From Streptomyces flavotricini (GTDB lineage Bacteria > Actinomycetota > Actinomycetes > Streptomycetales > Streptomycetaceae), in contig NZ_JAINUL010000001.1 of assembly GCF_020639365.1 (NCBI RefSeq), positions 8,279,095 through 8,343,094 on the forward strand: a stretch of 64,000 nucleotides of DNA, given 5' to 3'. Below, piece after piece: positions 16,921 to 25,309 of the stretch. The position numbers and the translations under genes were made by a program. A model generated the notes under the pieces. It was not told the origin of the DNA and did not search any database. It saw only the letters and a program-made list of their open reading frames with translations. Each line of letters starts with the position of its first letter. Positions within the stretch are counted from its first letter, which is position 1.

Positions 16921-18702
16921 GTGTGTGGCGTGAGCGGGGAGATGCGTTTCGACGGCGGTAGACCGGACCTCGCCGCAGTCGAACGTATGACCGATACGTT
17001 GGAGCCGCGGGGACCGGACGGCCGCGGGGCGTGGTCGCAGGGCGCGGTGGCGCTGGGGCATCGGCGCCTGAAGATCATCGACCTTTCCGAGTGCGGCGCC
17101 CAGCCCATGACCGACACGCAACTGGGTCTCACCGCGGTCTTCAACGGTTGCATCTACAACTACCGCGAGCTGCGTGAGCGCCTGGAAGGGCTCGGACACC
17201 GCTTCTTCTCCCGCTCCGACACCGAGGTCGTCGTCAAGGCGTACGCCGAGTGGGGCCGGGCGTGCGTCCAGTCCCTCATCGGGATGTTCGCCTTCGCGGT
17301 GGTCGAGCACCACACCGGCCGGGTCGTACTGGGCCGCGACCGGTTGGGCATCAAGCCCCTGTACGTAACCCAGGACAGCGACCGGCTCCGCTTCGCTTCC
17401 ACCCTGCCCGCCCTGCTGGCTGGCGGGGGAGTCGACACGTCCCTCGACCCGGTCGCGCTTCACCAGTACCTGAGCTGGCACGGCACCGTCCCGGCGCCCC
17501 GTACCGTACTGGCCGGAGTACGAAAGATCCCGCCGGCCACCGTCCGCGTCGTGGAGCGGGACGGTACGCACCGCGACCACTGTTATTGGCAGCCGTCGTA
17601 CACCCGGTACCCCGAACTCGGCGAGGACCCGGCACTCTGGCAGGAGGCGGTGCACGACGCGCTGCGCACGGCGGTTCGGCGGCGCACGGTCGCGGACGTT
17701 CCCGTGGGCGTGCTCCTGTCGGGCGGGCTCGATTCCAGCCTGATCGTGGCGCTGCTCGCCGAGGCGGGGCATGAGCAGCCCCCGACCTTCGCGATGGGGT
17801 TCGAGGCGGAGAACGGTGAGGACGGAGACGAGTTCCGGTATTCGGACCTGATCGCGCGACAGTTCTCGACCGACCACCACCAGTTCATGATTCCGTCCGA
17901 TCGGCTTCCGTCGGCGCTGGAAGCCGCGATCGGTGCCATGAGCGAACCGATGGTCAGCCACGACGCCGTCGCGTTCCACATGCTGTCGGAACAGGTCTCC
18001 AAGGAGGTCAAGGTCGTGCTCTGCGGCCAGGGTGCGGACGAGGTGTTCGCCGGATACCACTGGTACCCGCAGATCGCCGCGGCCGCCCGGCCGGATGCGG
18101 ACGAGGCGTACGCGGACTCGTACTTCGACCGCACGCACGCCGATCTCACCGCCATGCTGCACCTGGACTTCACGGCCGACCACGACGTCTCCATGGAGTT
18201 CGTCCGGGCGCACATGGCCGCGCCGGGGGCCGCGACCGCTCTCGACGCGGCGCTCCGTATGGACGTCCACGCCCTCATGCCGGACGACCCGGTCAAGCGG
18301 GTCGACAACATGACGATGGCCTGGGGCCTGGAGGCGAGGGTGCCGTTCCTGGACCACGAGCTCGTCGAACTGGCCGCGGCCTGCCCTCCGCGGCTCAAGC
18401 TCGCGCAGGGCGGGAAGGCCGTGCTCAAGGACATCGGACGCAAGGTCCTGCCCCCTGAAGTCGTCGACCGCCCGAAGGGCTACTTTCCGGTGCCGGCGGT
18501 CCGGCACATGGCCGAGCCCGTGCTCGCCCGCGTACGCGACGCGCTCACGGCCCCGGAAGCACGCCGACGCGGCGTCTTCGACCAGCGGCTGCTCCACGAG
18601 CTGCTCGCGGCACCCAACCGCCATCGCACCAAACGCGGGGCCAACACCCTCTGGCAGGTCGCGTCGTTGGAGATCTGGTTGCAGAAGCACGGTATCAAGT
18701 GA
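16921..18702 (+). CDS. N-acetylglutaminylglutamine amidotransferase-like asparagine synthase
   Basis: A 593-aa class II glutamine amidotransferase. After removal of fMet the nucleophile is Cys2 (MCGVSGEMRFDG). Other glutaminase-domain motifs are RGPDG, GHRRLKIIDLS, FNGCIYNYRELR and SDTEVVVKAY. The synthase domain carries the ATP PP-loop SGGLDSS at 267-273 and CGQGADEVFAGY. Overall text is closest to the subgroup that amidates N-acetylglutaminylglutamine to make the dipeptide osmolyte NAGGN, and the length (about 590) fits. The usual NAGGN partners (GNAT/ATP-grasp synthetase, M42 peptidase) are not adjacent; an S9 peptidase gene follows 40 bp downstream instead. The GTG start is fixed by the need for Cys at position 2. 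Confidence 0.88.
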   Translation: MCGVSGEMRFDGGRPDLAAVERMTDTLEPRGPDGRGAWSQGAVALGHRRLKIIDLSECGAQPMTDTQLGLTAVFNGCIYNYRELRERLEGLGHRFFSRSDTEVVVKAYAEWGRACVQSLIGMFAFAVVEHHTGRVVLGRDRLGIKPLYVTQDSDRLRFASTLPALLAGGGVDTSLDPVALHQYLSWHGTVPAPRTVLAGVRKIPPATVRVVERDGTHRDHCYWQPSYTRYPELGEDPALWQEAVHDALRTAVRRRTVADVPVGVLLSGGLDSSLIVALLAEAGHEQPPTFAMGFEAENGEDGDEFRYSDLIARQFSTDHHQFMIPSDRLPSALEAAIGAMSEPMVSHDAVAFHMLSEQVSKEVKVVLCGQGADEVFAGYHWYPQIAAAARPDADEAYADSYFDRTHADLTAMLHLDFTADHDVSMEFVRAHMAAPGAATALDAALRMDVHALMPDDPVKRVDNMTMAWGLEARVPFLDHELVELAAACPPRLKLAQGGKAVLKDIGRKVLPPEVVDRPKGYFPVPAVRHMAEPVLARVRDALTAPEARRRGVFDQRLLHELLAAPNRHRTKRGANTLWQVASLEIWLQKHGIK

Positions 18703-18742
18703 GCGCTCGACACCTGAAGCGCAAGCCTTGGAGAGGCGGCCC

Positions 18743-20962
18743 ATGCCCCTGGAGCACACCGGCCCCCTGGAGACCGATCCCGCAATGACCCGCGGGGTGA
18801 CCGATCCCCCCGCGGGCGGAGCACTCCCGCCGGACCCCGCGCAGGACCCGGCGCAGGCCCCCGCGCCGGTTCGGATGCCAGACCGTCGCGGCATCGACCC
18901 CCCGACCGTCCTGGTCGCCCACGGATGCTGGTACCCGTCGGCCGATCCGACGGGCGAGCACGTGGCGTTCATCTGCGACCGGGCCGGCGTCCCCCAACTG
19001 TGGAGCGGGCCCGCCCGGGGGAGCGAGGTACACGTGCTGGACGGTGACCCGCACCCGGTGAGCGAGGTTTCCTGGTCGCCGGACGGGCGCTGGATCGCCT
19101 ACACCTCGGCGCCCGGGGGCGGGGAGCACACCCGGGTCCTGGTGGTGCGCCCGGACGGCACCGGACGTCGGGTTCTCGCGGGTGCGGTGCCGGGAAGTTC
19201 TGCTCACCTCGGGTGCTGGACGCGCGACGGCACCGCCCTTGCCGTCACGGTCGCACCGCCCTCCCCGGCGGGCTCGGAGCACGCCGGAACGGGACACCTG
19301 CCGCCGGACGCGGAGGGGCCGCCGACCGCTGCCGGAGGGGCACCCGGCCCGGCGTGGTCCGAACGCGACGGCCCGGCCACCCTGCTCGATGGAGGAGAAG
19401 CGCGGCGACCGGCCCGGCCGTACCCCGAGCCGTCCGTGCTCCACGCGAGCCGCCCTGCGGGGAGCGGTGCGCCGGCGGCCGACCCCGCCCGGGCGCGCAG
19501 CGGCGGACTGGCCGCCTACCTGGTCGACCCGGACGGAGCCAACGCTCCGGTTCTGCTGTTCAGCGAGGAGGGAGCCGCCTCCCTGCGCGTGTGCGACCTG
19601 AGTGCGGACGGCCGCTTCGCGCTCGTCCGCCGCGGCCCGCGAGGCCGACGCGAGGCCCTCGTACTCGACGCCGCCTCGGGCCGCACCACCTTCGCGCTGC
19701 ACGCCGCCGACGGCGACCCCTGGATCGGCCGGTTCTCCGCCGACGCGCGGACGCTGTGGCTGCGCAGCGACGCGGAGCGGGAGTTCGCGGCCCTCCTGAG
19801 GGTGCGGCTGGACGAGGGGGGCGCGTCGCGGGGGCTGTCGGTCGCAGCCGAGCGGGAGGGTTCCGCGCTCGACCTGCTGAGCGTGCCCGACCACGGCCGG
19901 TGGGCCTTCCTCGCCTGGAACGCGCAAGGCGCGACAGAGCTGGAAAGCGTGGGTCTGCCCCTCGGCCGTACGGACGGCGGCATCGCGGCGCGACACCATC
20001 CGGTTCTGCCCCACGAGGTGGTCACCCGCATCGCGCCCTTGGAGCGCGGCGGATCGTTCGCCGCGCTGTCGGGATCCCGGCGCAGGCCGGGCATCTGGGA
20101 ACTGGACGAGGCCCTCCTCCCGGCGCCTACCGGCTGGACGGCGCGGGACGAGGACACGGTCCCGCCCGGGCGGCCGCCCGTACGCCCCGCAACCCTGCGC
20201 TGCGAGGCCAGGGACGGGCTCGTACTCGGCGGCTGGTACTACCGTGCGCCGGAGCAGGAACCGGGTCGGCCGGCGCCGTGCGTGATCCACCTCCACGGCG
20301 GACCGGAGGAGCAGGAGCGGCCCGTGTTCAGCCCGCTGTACCACGAGCTCCTCGGCAGGGGCCTGGACGTTTTCGCCCCCGACGTCCGCGGCTCGTCCGG
20401 CCGGGGCCGGTCCTTCGTGGACGCCGACCTCGGCGCGGGCCGGTTCGCGGCGATCGACGACGTCGCCGACTGCGCCGCGCACGTGGTTTCGCTCGGGTAC
20501 GCGGATCCCCTGAGGCTCGGGGTGATGGGCCGCTCGTACGGCGGCTACCTCACCATGGCGGCCCTCGTGTGGCATCCGCACCTCTTCCGCGCCGGTGTCG
20601 CGGTCTGCGGGATGTCGGACTTCGCCACCTTCTTCGCAGGTACGGAGCCGTGGATCGCGCAGTCCGCAGCCGTCAAGTACGGCCACCCCCAACACGACCG
20701 GGAACTGCTCCGCGCCCTGTCCCCGATGAGCCGCATCGATCAGCTGCGGGCCCCTGTCCTGGCCGTCCACGGGGAGCACGACACCAACGTTCCGCCGTCG
20801 GAGTCGGAGCAGTTCGTCCGGGCGGCACGCGCGCGCGGCGTGCCGGCGCGGCAGCTGACGCTGTACGACGAAGGCCACGAATTCCTGCGGGCGGACAACC
20901 GGCGGCTCTACCGGCGCGCTGCGGCGGACTGGCTTGAACGGCATCTCAGCCCGGCCCCGTGA
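18743..20962 (+). CDS. S9 (prolyl oligopeptidase/acylaminoacyl peptidase) family protein
   Basis: A 739-aa serine peptidase. An N-terminal beta-propeller (WD40/TolB-like, for example SWSPDGRWIAYTS) occupies about residues 50-470. An alpha/beta-hydrolase domain follows, with the catalytic triad Ser598 (GRSYGGY), Asp680 (GEHDTNV) and His712 (EGHEF). The oxyanion-hole HGGPEEQ lies near residue 515. Such enzymes cleave short peptides or remove acylated N-terminal residues. ATG at 18743 has GAGAGG just upstream. The 40-bp spacing from the amidotransferase gene implies one operon, so the substrate may be the amidated peptide made by it, or an imported precursor; this is inference. There is no signal peptide, so it is cytoplasmic. 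Confidence 0.92.
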   Translation: MPLEHTGPLETDPAMTRGVTDPPAGGALPPDPAQDPAQAPAPVRMPDRRGIDPPTVLVAHGCWYPSADPTGEHVAFICDRAGVPQLWSGPARGSEVHVLDGDPHPVSEVSWSPDGRWIAYTSAPGGGEHTRVLVVRPDGTGRRVLAGAVPGSSAHLGCWTRDGTALAVTVAPPSPAGSEHAGTGHLPPDAEGPPTAAGGAPGPAWSERDGPATLLDGGEARRPARPYPEPSVLHASRPAGSGAPAADPARARSGGLAAYLVDPDGANAPVLLFSEEGAASLRVCDLSADGRFALVRRGPRGRREALVLDAASGRTTFALHAADGDPWIGRFSADARTLWLRSDAEREFAALLRVRLDEGGASRGLSVAAEREGSALDLLSVPDHGRWAFLAWNAQGATELESVGLPLGRTDGGIAARHHPVLPHEVVTRIAPLERGGSFAALSGSRRRPGIWELDEALLPAPTGWTARDEDTVPPGRPPVRPATLRCEARDGLVLGGWYYRAPEQEPGRPAPCVIHLHGGPEEQERPVFSPLYHELLGRGLDVFAPDVRGSSGRGRSFVDADLGAGRFAAIDDVADCAAHVVSLGYADPLRLGVMGRSYGGYLTMAALVWHPHLFRAGVAVCGMSDFATFFAGTEPWIAQSAAVKYGHPQHDRELLRALSPMSRIDQLRAPVLAVHGEHDTNVPPSESEQFVRAARARGVPARQLTLYDEGHEFLRADNRRLYRRAAADWLERHLSPAP

Positions 20963-21756
20963 CCAGAACCACCGAGAACGAAGCGCCACCCCATCGAAGA
21001 GGAAGGCCAGGAGACAAGAACAAGCAGAACGCGGTCAAGGCCGTGGTCCTCGCCGAAGGGAAGGAAGGCAGCTGTTTCGCAGTCCAGCGCAGGCGGCAAG
21101 CGCAGGCCCAGCCGAAGCACGGTACTTCTCGACGGACAGGGTGGGTTCCGCGACCGCCGCGACCGTTGCGGTGGGGCCGGAGCAGAGACGGAACCGGAAG
21201 GCCGCTTTCAGGAATCGTTACTTCTGAACCATTCGTGTGAATCTTCGCGGTCTTGGTCGTGACAGCGTGTGTCGATGGGCAGAATCATTCCTGGCCAGCC
21301 GCAGGCGGGCCCGGCGACACTGCCCGTCCGTGCCTCCCGCACGTGATGCCGCAGTGCGTCCGGGTTCCGGCCTGAGACTGCCCGTCGATCACCCGGCCCC
21401 CGTGATCATCCGCCTCTCCGTGCCACCCAGACCCCGTGGCAGTGGAGGGACTTCCACCGATCACCGCGCCCCGTGATCATCTCTGCCTCCTCGGTGTACA
21501 CGGCCGCTGCCGTGATTCCTCGGCGTTGCCCCGGCACGTTCATACGAGGCGGAGTCCTGCCGTGGGTCCCTGTTCCGGACCGTCTTGTCTCGTCTTGTCT
21601 TGTCTCTCCATTCAGCCGCACCCTGACTGACCGCTTTGGCTCCATCCGTCATGGCAACTGGTTCTGACCTACGGATGTGCACCTTCCGCATGGGTCGAGA
21701 AGGCTGCCCGAGTCCAGCCCTCAGCGGCCGTTCCCGACCTCCTGGGGTATTAGAGC
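20963..21756. other. Long non-coding stretch with short repeats
   Basis: About 790 bp without a convincing gene and with less extreme GC than its surroundings. It contains a 12-bp direct repeat, CCCGTGATCATC, at 21399-21410 and again at 21470-21481 (71 bp apart), with TGATCA at its core. A low-complexity run of GTCTT units lies around 21583-21605. The 93-codon frame overlapping the S9 stop (start 20959) has no ribosome site of its own and atypical composition. Confidence 0.4.
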
Positions 21757-23475
21757 GTGACCGAATCACCGAAGCCGGCCGTCTTGCCCGTCACGGTTCG
21801 GGCCACCAGTGGCTGGCTCGTGGGAGCAGCGGCCGCGGCCCTGGCCCATGGCCACCTTGAGGGGTTGAAAGCAGCCGGGATCATCGGGGACTTCCTCCAC
21901 GACATCCCCGCCGGTGAACAGGACGCGGACTTCCACATCCGCTGGCCGGTCGCAGACGACGTACCGGTACGAGTGCGCCTGACCGTGCGGGACGTTCCGG
22001 AACAGGGCTCATTCCGCTACGAGTTGACGGCCGAGACCGCTCGGCCCTGGGACGGGGCATGGCCCCCACCGCTGCCCCTGTTCGGGCCTCCGGACCTGCT
22101 CCGGGCCATCTGTGACCCGTCCACCGTGGCCCGCTTCACCCAACCGAACCCGGTGCCCAGAACCGCCGGGATGCGCGACTGGCTACGGGAAACCTCCGCG
22201 AGCCCCTCCTCGATCGGCGTCCTCGTCCATGACGGCGAGGGTGCCACCTTCTCCGACGCCCGCTTACTCGAGGGCCTGCCGCCCGGCCTGATGGGCCGGG
22301 TCCTGGAGTACCGGGTCTTCGGCGCGCAGCGGCAGTCCGTCAACCGTCTCCTGCAGTCGACCGGCGTGAAACTGCCCGCCGGTGGCGCCCTGCTCCTGCC
22401 CTCCCGCCCGACCGGGTCCGCGATCAACGCCGAGACCCTCGCTGCCAAGGGAGACGTGACCCGCGATCCGGCGCCACTCTTCGATGCCGTCCTCCGCTAC
22501 GCGAGCGAGCCCCGGCCGACGGGCGGCCGCGCCCTGGACCGGGTCCACCACCTGCGCACCGCCTCGCTCGCGGGATCCGATGGGGAACGCCTGAGCCGTA
22601 CCCAGGCGACCCTGGAGGAGCAGCGGCTGCGGAGGGAGGCTCCCACGGCGCGGCACGCCGAGGAGCAGGCACTGACACGCACCTTCGGGGGCGCGTTCGA
22701 GGATGCGCTGAGGGCAACTCGTGGGGCGGAGGACCGCGAACGAACCGCGACCGGAGAACTCCGGGACGCACGAGCACGGTTCGCCGCCCTCGCCACAACG
22801 GTCCGCTCGCGCGCCCTGGCCGCCGCCCTGCACACCGTCGGCCGATGCCTCCAAGCCGCAGAACGGGATGCGGAGGCCGGAGCGGAACTACTCGACGCGC
22901 AGACCGTAGAGATCGTCCACCTCCGCTCCCGGCCCGCCGCACCCCGCCCCGCCTCCGCCCGGGCACTGACCGCGGTCGTACCGAACAACTGGGAAGAACT
23001 CGCCCACCAGGCACGCCACGCGTGCGTGCACCTCGTCCTCGCGGACATCACCGAAACCACCCACCCCCTGCGCGGCCACCCCCTCGAGCAGGTCTGGATC
23101 CGCCGCACCTGGCAGACCCTGGCCACACTGAACAGCTACGCCGCGGCGAAGACCGCACACGGACCCCGACTCCTGCCGCACCTGGCCGCCTACCTGCGCT
23201 GGCCGGACGCCGCCACGCTCTTCCCCGCGACCCGCCACGCCCCCCGCGAATCCGCACGCCTCATGGCCAGTCCCCGCCTGCACGAGGCCCGTTGCTTCCC
23301 CGTGCCGCGCACCATCCACCCTTCGGGCCGGGTCTTCATGGGTGAGCACGTCCGCATCGGCTCAGGCCGCCCCCCGGCCCCGCGCCTGCACCTCTACGAC
23401 GACACCGGCGGCCGCACCGGACAGATCCACATCGGATACATCGGCACGCACCTCCCCAGCCTCCGCACCAACTGA
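21757..23475 (+). CDS. Protein of unknown function with central coiled coil
   Basis: A 572-aa protein with no recognised family. Residues 1-130 are mixed alpha/beta (TSGWLVGAAAAALAHGHLEG). The segment around 290-380 is Arg/Glu/Ala-rich and strongly helical (LSRTQATLEEQRLRREA, then AEEQALTRTFGGAFEDAL), suggesting a coiled coil. The C-terminus is a compact conserved-looking module (VPNNWEELAHQARHA, RTWQTLATLNSYAA, then a final beta hairpin GQIHIGYIGTHLPSLRTN). There is no signal peptide, transmembrane helix or catalytic motif. The GTG start lies at the end of a long non-coding region and the gene stands alone. The layout resembles accessory proteins of mobile or defence loci, but that is only a guess. 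Confidence 0.75.
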   Translation: MTESPKPAVLPVTVRATSGWLVGAAAAALAHGHLEGLKAAGIIGDFLHDIPAGEQDADFHIRWPVADDVPVRVRLTVRDVPEQGSFRYELTAETARPWDGAWPPPLPLFGPPDLLRAICDPSTVARFTQPNPVPRTAGMRDWLRETSASPSSIGVLVHDGEGATFSDARLLEGLPPGLMGRVLEYRVFGAQRQSVNRLLQSTGVKLPAGGALLLPSRPTGSAINAETLAAKGDVTRDPAPLFDAVLRYASEPRPTGGRALDRVHHLRTASLAGSDGERLSRTQATLEEQRLRREAPTARHAEEQALTRTFGGAFEDALRATRGAEDRERTATGELRDARARFAALATTVRSRALAAALHTVGRCLQAAERDAEAGAELLDAQTVEIVHLRSRPAAPRPASARALTAVVPNNWEELAHQARHACVHLVLADITETTHPLRGHPLEQVWIRRTWQTLATLNSYAAAKTAHGPRLLPHLAAYLRWPDAATLFPATRHAPRESARLMASPRLHEARCFPVPRTIHPSGRVFMGEHVRIGSGRPPAPRLHLYDDTGGRTGQIHIGYIGTHLPSLRTN

Positions 23476-23498
23476 GCCTGGCCGTCCCACGCCTCGCT

Positions 23499-24227
23499 TC
23501 AGGGGCGGTCGATGCCGTCCGTGTCGAGGGTGCCGGCGGCGATCTGCGCGGCGAGGTCAGAGAGTTTGATCCGGTGGCTGCGGGCGTGGCGGCGCAGTGC
23601 GGTGAACGCGGCGTCGGGGTCGGTCCGCCAGCGCTCGGCGAGGATGCCCTTGGCCTGCTCGATGGTGATGCGGCTGTTCAGCGCCGCTTCCAGCTGCTGG
23701 TGCTCGGCGATCTGGCGGTCGATGGTGCGCTGCTGGAGGATGGCGATGGTCGCGACGTCGGCGAGGGTCTGGGCCAGGCGTACGTCGGCTGGGGTGAGGG
23801 TGCGGGTGTCCCGGTGAAAGAGGTTGAGGGCGCCGATGACATGGTGGCGCAGGCGCATGGGCAGGGCATGGGTGGTGGCGAACCCGGCCGTGCGGGCGCG
23901 GGCGGCGAAGGCGGGGAAACCGACCGTGGCCGCAGGGGTGTTGAGGTCGACATTCAGCCAGATCTGGCCGGTGCGGTGGCATTCGACGCACGGGCCCTCA
24001 TCGTGCTGGAGGGCGAAGAGTTCCAGCAGTCGTGTGTGCTCGTCGGAGGCGGCGATCAGCTGGAGGGTGTCGCTGTTGTCGACGAGCATGACGCCTGCGG
24101 CGGAGACATCGAGGAGTTCGACGCAGCGTTCGCACAGTCGCTGAAGGAAGTCGATCAGGTCGAAATCGTCGAGCACCGTGTCGACGGCTTCGATGACGAC
24201 TTCCAGGACGCGGGCTTCGCGGTTCAT
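23499..24227 (-). CDS. GAF-ANTAR domain protein (second gene of pair)
   Basis: A 242-aa protein. A GAF sensor domain occupies residues 10-165 (LCERCVELLDVSAAGVMLVD, GPCVECHRTGQ, RLRHHVIGALNLFH). An ANTAR RNA-binding domain follows at 175-235 (RITIEQAKGILAERW, then DPDAAFTALRRHARSHRIKL). ANTAR proteins bind tandem hexaloop hairpins in nascent RNA and prevent termination. Its ATG (24227) lies 5 bp after the stop of the other GAF-ANTAR gene, so the two are co-translated and may heterodimerise. Targets cannot be identified; the NCS1 permease gene downstream on the same strand is an obvious candidate. Confidence 0.92.
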   Translation of the reverse strand: MNREARVLEVVIEAVDTVLDDFDLIDFLQRLCERCVELLDVSAAGVMLVDNSDTLQLIAASDEHTRLLELFALQHDEGPCVECHRTGQIWLNVDLNTPAATVGFPAFAARARTAGFATTHALPMRLRHHVIGALNLFHRDTRTLTPADVRLAQTLADVATIAILQQRTIDRQIAEHQQLEAALNSRITIEQAKGILAERWRTDPDAAFTALRRHARSHRIKLSDLAAQIAAGTLDTDGIDRP

Positions 24228-24232
24228 GGCCT

Positions 24233-24964
24233 TCACTCCTTCGTTCGGCCAGATGCGTCCGGCTCCGGTAGTTCTCGAAAATGCACCCGCCGGGCCACCA
24301 CGTCCGCGGCGACGTCGGCGACGGGGCGGGCATGGCGGTAGGAATAGGCGCGCAGGAGCAGCAGGGCCTGGGGCAGGGTGACGTCTGCCTGCACGCTGAT
24401 CATTCCGGTGGCCTGGTGCACGGCCGCACGGTGGAACTGGGTGTGACCCTCCGTGGTGGCGGAGGTCTGCGGGTCGAGGGGTCTGTCGAGGATCACGGCG
24501 AGCATGGCGGCCGCCAGGATCCGGGCGTCCATGACGGCCCGGGCCGTCATGGGGCCGGGGGCGGCACGCTGGAAGGTCACCGTGCCCAGGCATGCGCCGC
24601 CCAGGTGCAGTGGCATGCAGAACACCGCCCGCACGCCGAGTGCGACCGCCTCGCCCAGCAGCATCGGCCACCGGCCCGCTTCCACGGTGCCCAGTTCGGG
24701 CTCACTCACGGCGCTGAGGCGGGCAGCGGCGTCCCAGGCAGGGCCTTGTCCGAGCGTGAACTGCAAGTCCTCGAAGTCCGCGCTGACACCGGGGGAACAC
24801 CACACGAGCTCGCTGAACCCCTGCGCCGTGGTCAGGGAGACCGCGAGGCCGTCGAAGCCCAGGACGACGGCGCAGCGGGCCGGGTCACCGCCGAAGAAGT
24901 CCGAGCTGCCCGTTTCGGGACGGAGCTGGGCGAGGACCTGGGCCATCGCGTCACTACCCGGCAT
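24233..24964 (-). CDS. GAF-ANTAR domain protein (first gene of pair)
   Basis: A 243-aa protein with an N-terminal GAF domain (residues 20-165: CAVVLGFDGLAVSL, TLGQGPAWDAA, then VFCMPLHLGGACLGTVTF). A more divergent ANTAR domain follows (about 180-235: QATGMISVQADVTLPQALLL, then RPVADVAADVV). ATG at 24964 is preferred to the GTG 9 nt earlier because GGAGG lies 8 nt before it. It leads the two-gene unit with the downstream GAF-ANTAR gene. The ligand of the GAF domain is unknown. Confidence 0.9.
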   Translation of the reverse strand: MPGSDAMAQVLAQLRPETGSSDFFGGDPARCAVVLGFDGLAVSLTTAQGFSELVWCSPGVSADFEDLQFTLGQGPAWDAAARLSAVSEPELGTVEAGRWPMLLGEAVALGVRAVFCMPLHLGGACLGTVTFQRAAPGPMTARAVMDARILAAAMLAVILDRPLDPQTSATTEGHTQFHRAAVHQATGMISVQADVTLPQALLLLRAYSYRHARPVADVAADVVARRVHFRELPEPDASGRTKE

Positions 24965-25309
24965 GTGCCTCACCTCCCCGCCCCGACTCGCAGGCCCGCG
25001 AGGTTGCCTCCAGCTTAGACCCGGCTCAGGGCCCGGCTGGCCGTCTCCCGCATGCTGGAAACGCCGGGACGGCGGCCGTCCCGGTCCGGTGTCAGGGAGG
25101 AAACGTCACTCCAGACGCGTTCGGGTGAATGCGCTGCGTCACGGAGGTGTAGGGGCCGCACGAACCGCCACGCTTACCGCCCTACCGGGGCCCCCGCAGG
25201 CCGCCGCCTGTCCCTTCCAGCACGGGCGCTTGTGAATGCCCCGCCCGCGCTCCGCCCGACACTTGTCGGCCTTGTGGCCCGGCCGACGATGCCGGCGCTT
25301 CCCGTGGTC
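24965..25309. other. Intergenic region
   Basis: About 345 bp between the ANTAR pair and the NCS1 permease. It holds the promoter region of the ANTAR pair next to 24964 and the end of the permease at 25310. All frames read as shadow sequence. I see no hairpin strong enough to call. Confidence 0.35.

Noticed and set aside
16742..16933. 63-codon frame ending inside the amidotransferase start
   Set aside because: Composition is not gene-like and the overlap is in a different frame; mentioned only as a possible leader.
20959..21240. 93-codon frame overlapping the S9 peptidase stop by GTGA
   Set aside because: No ribosome site of its own, atypical composition and no protein-like motif.
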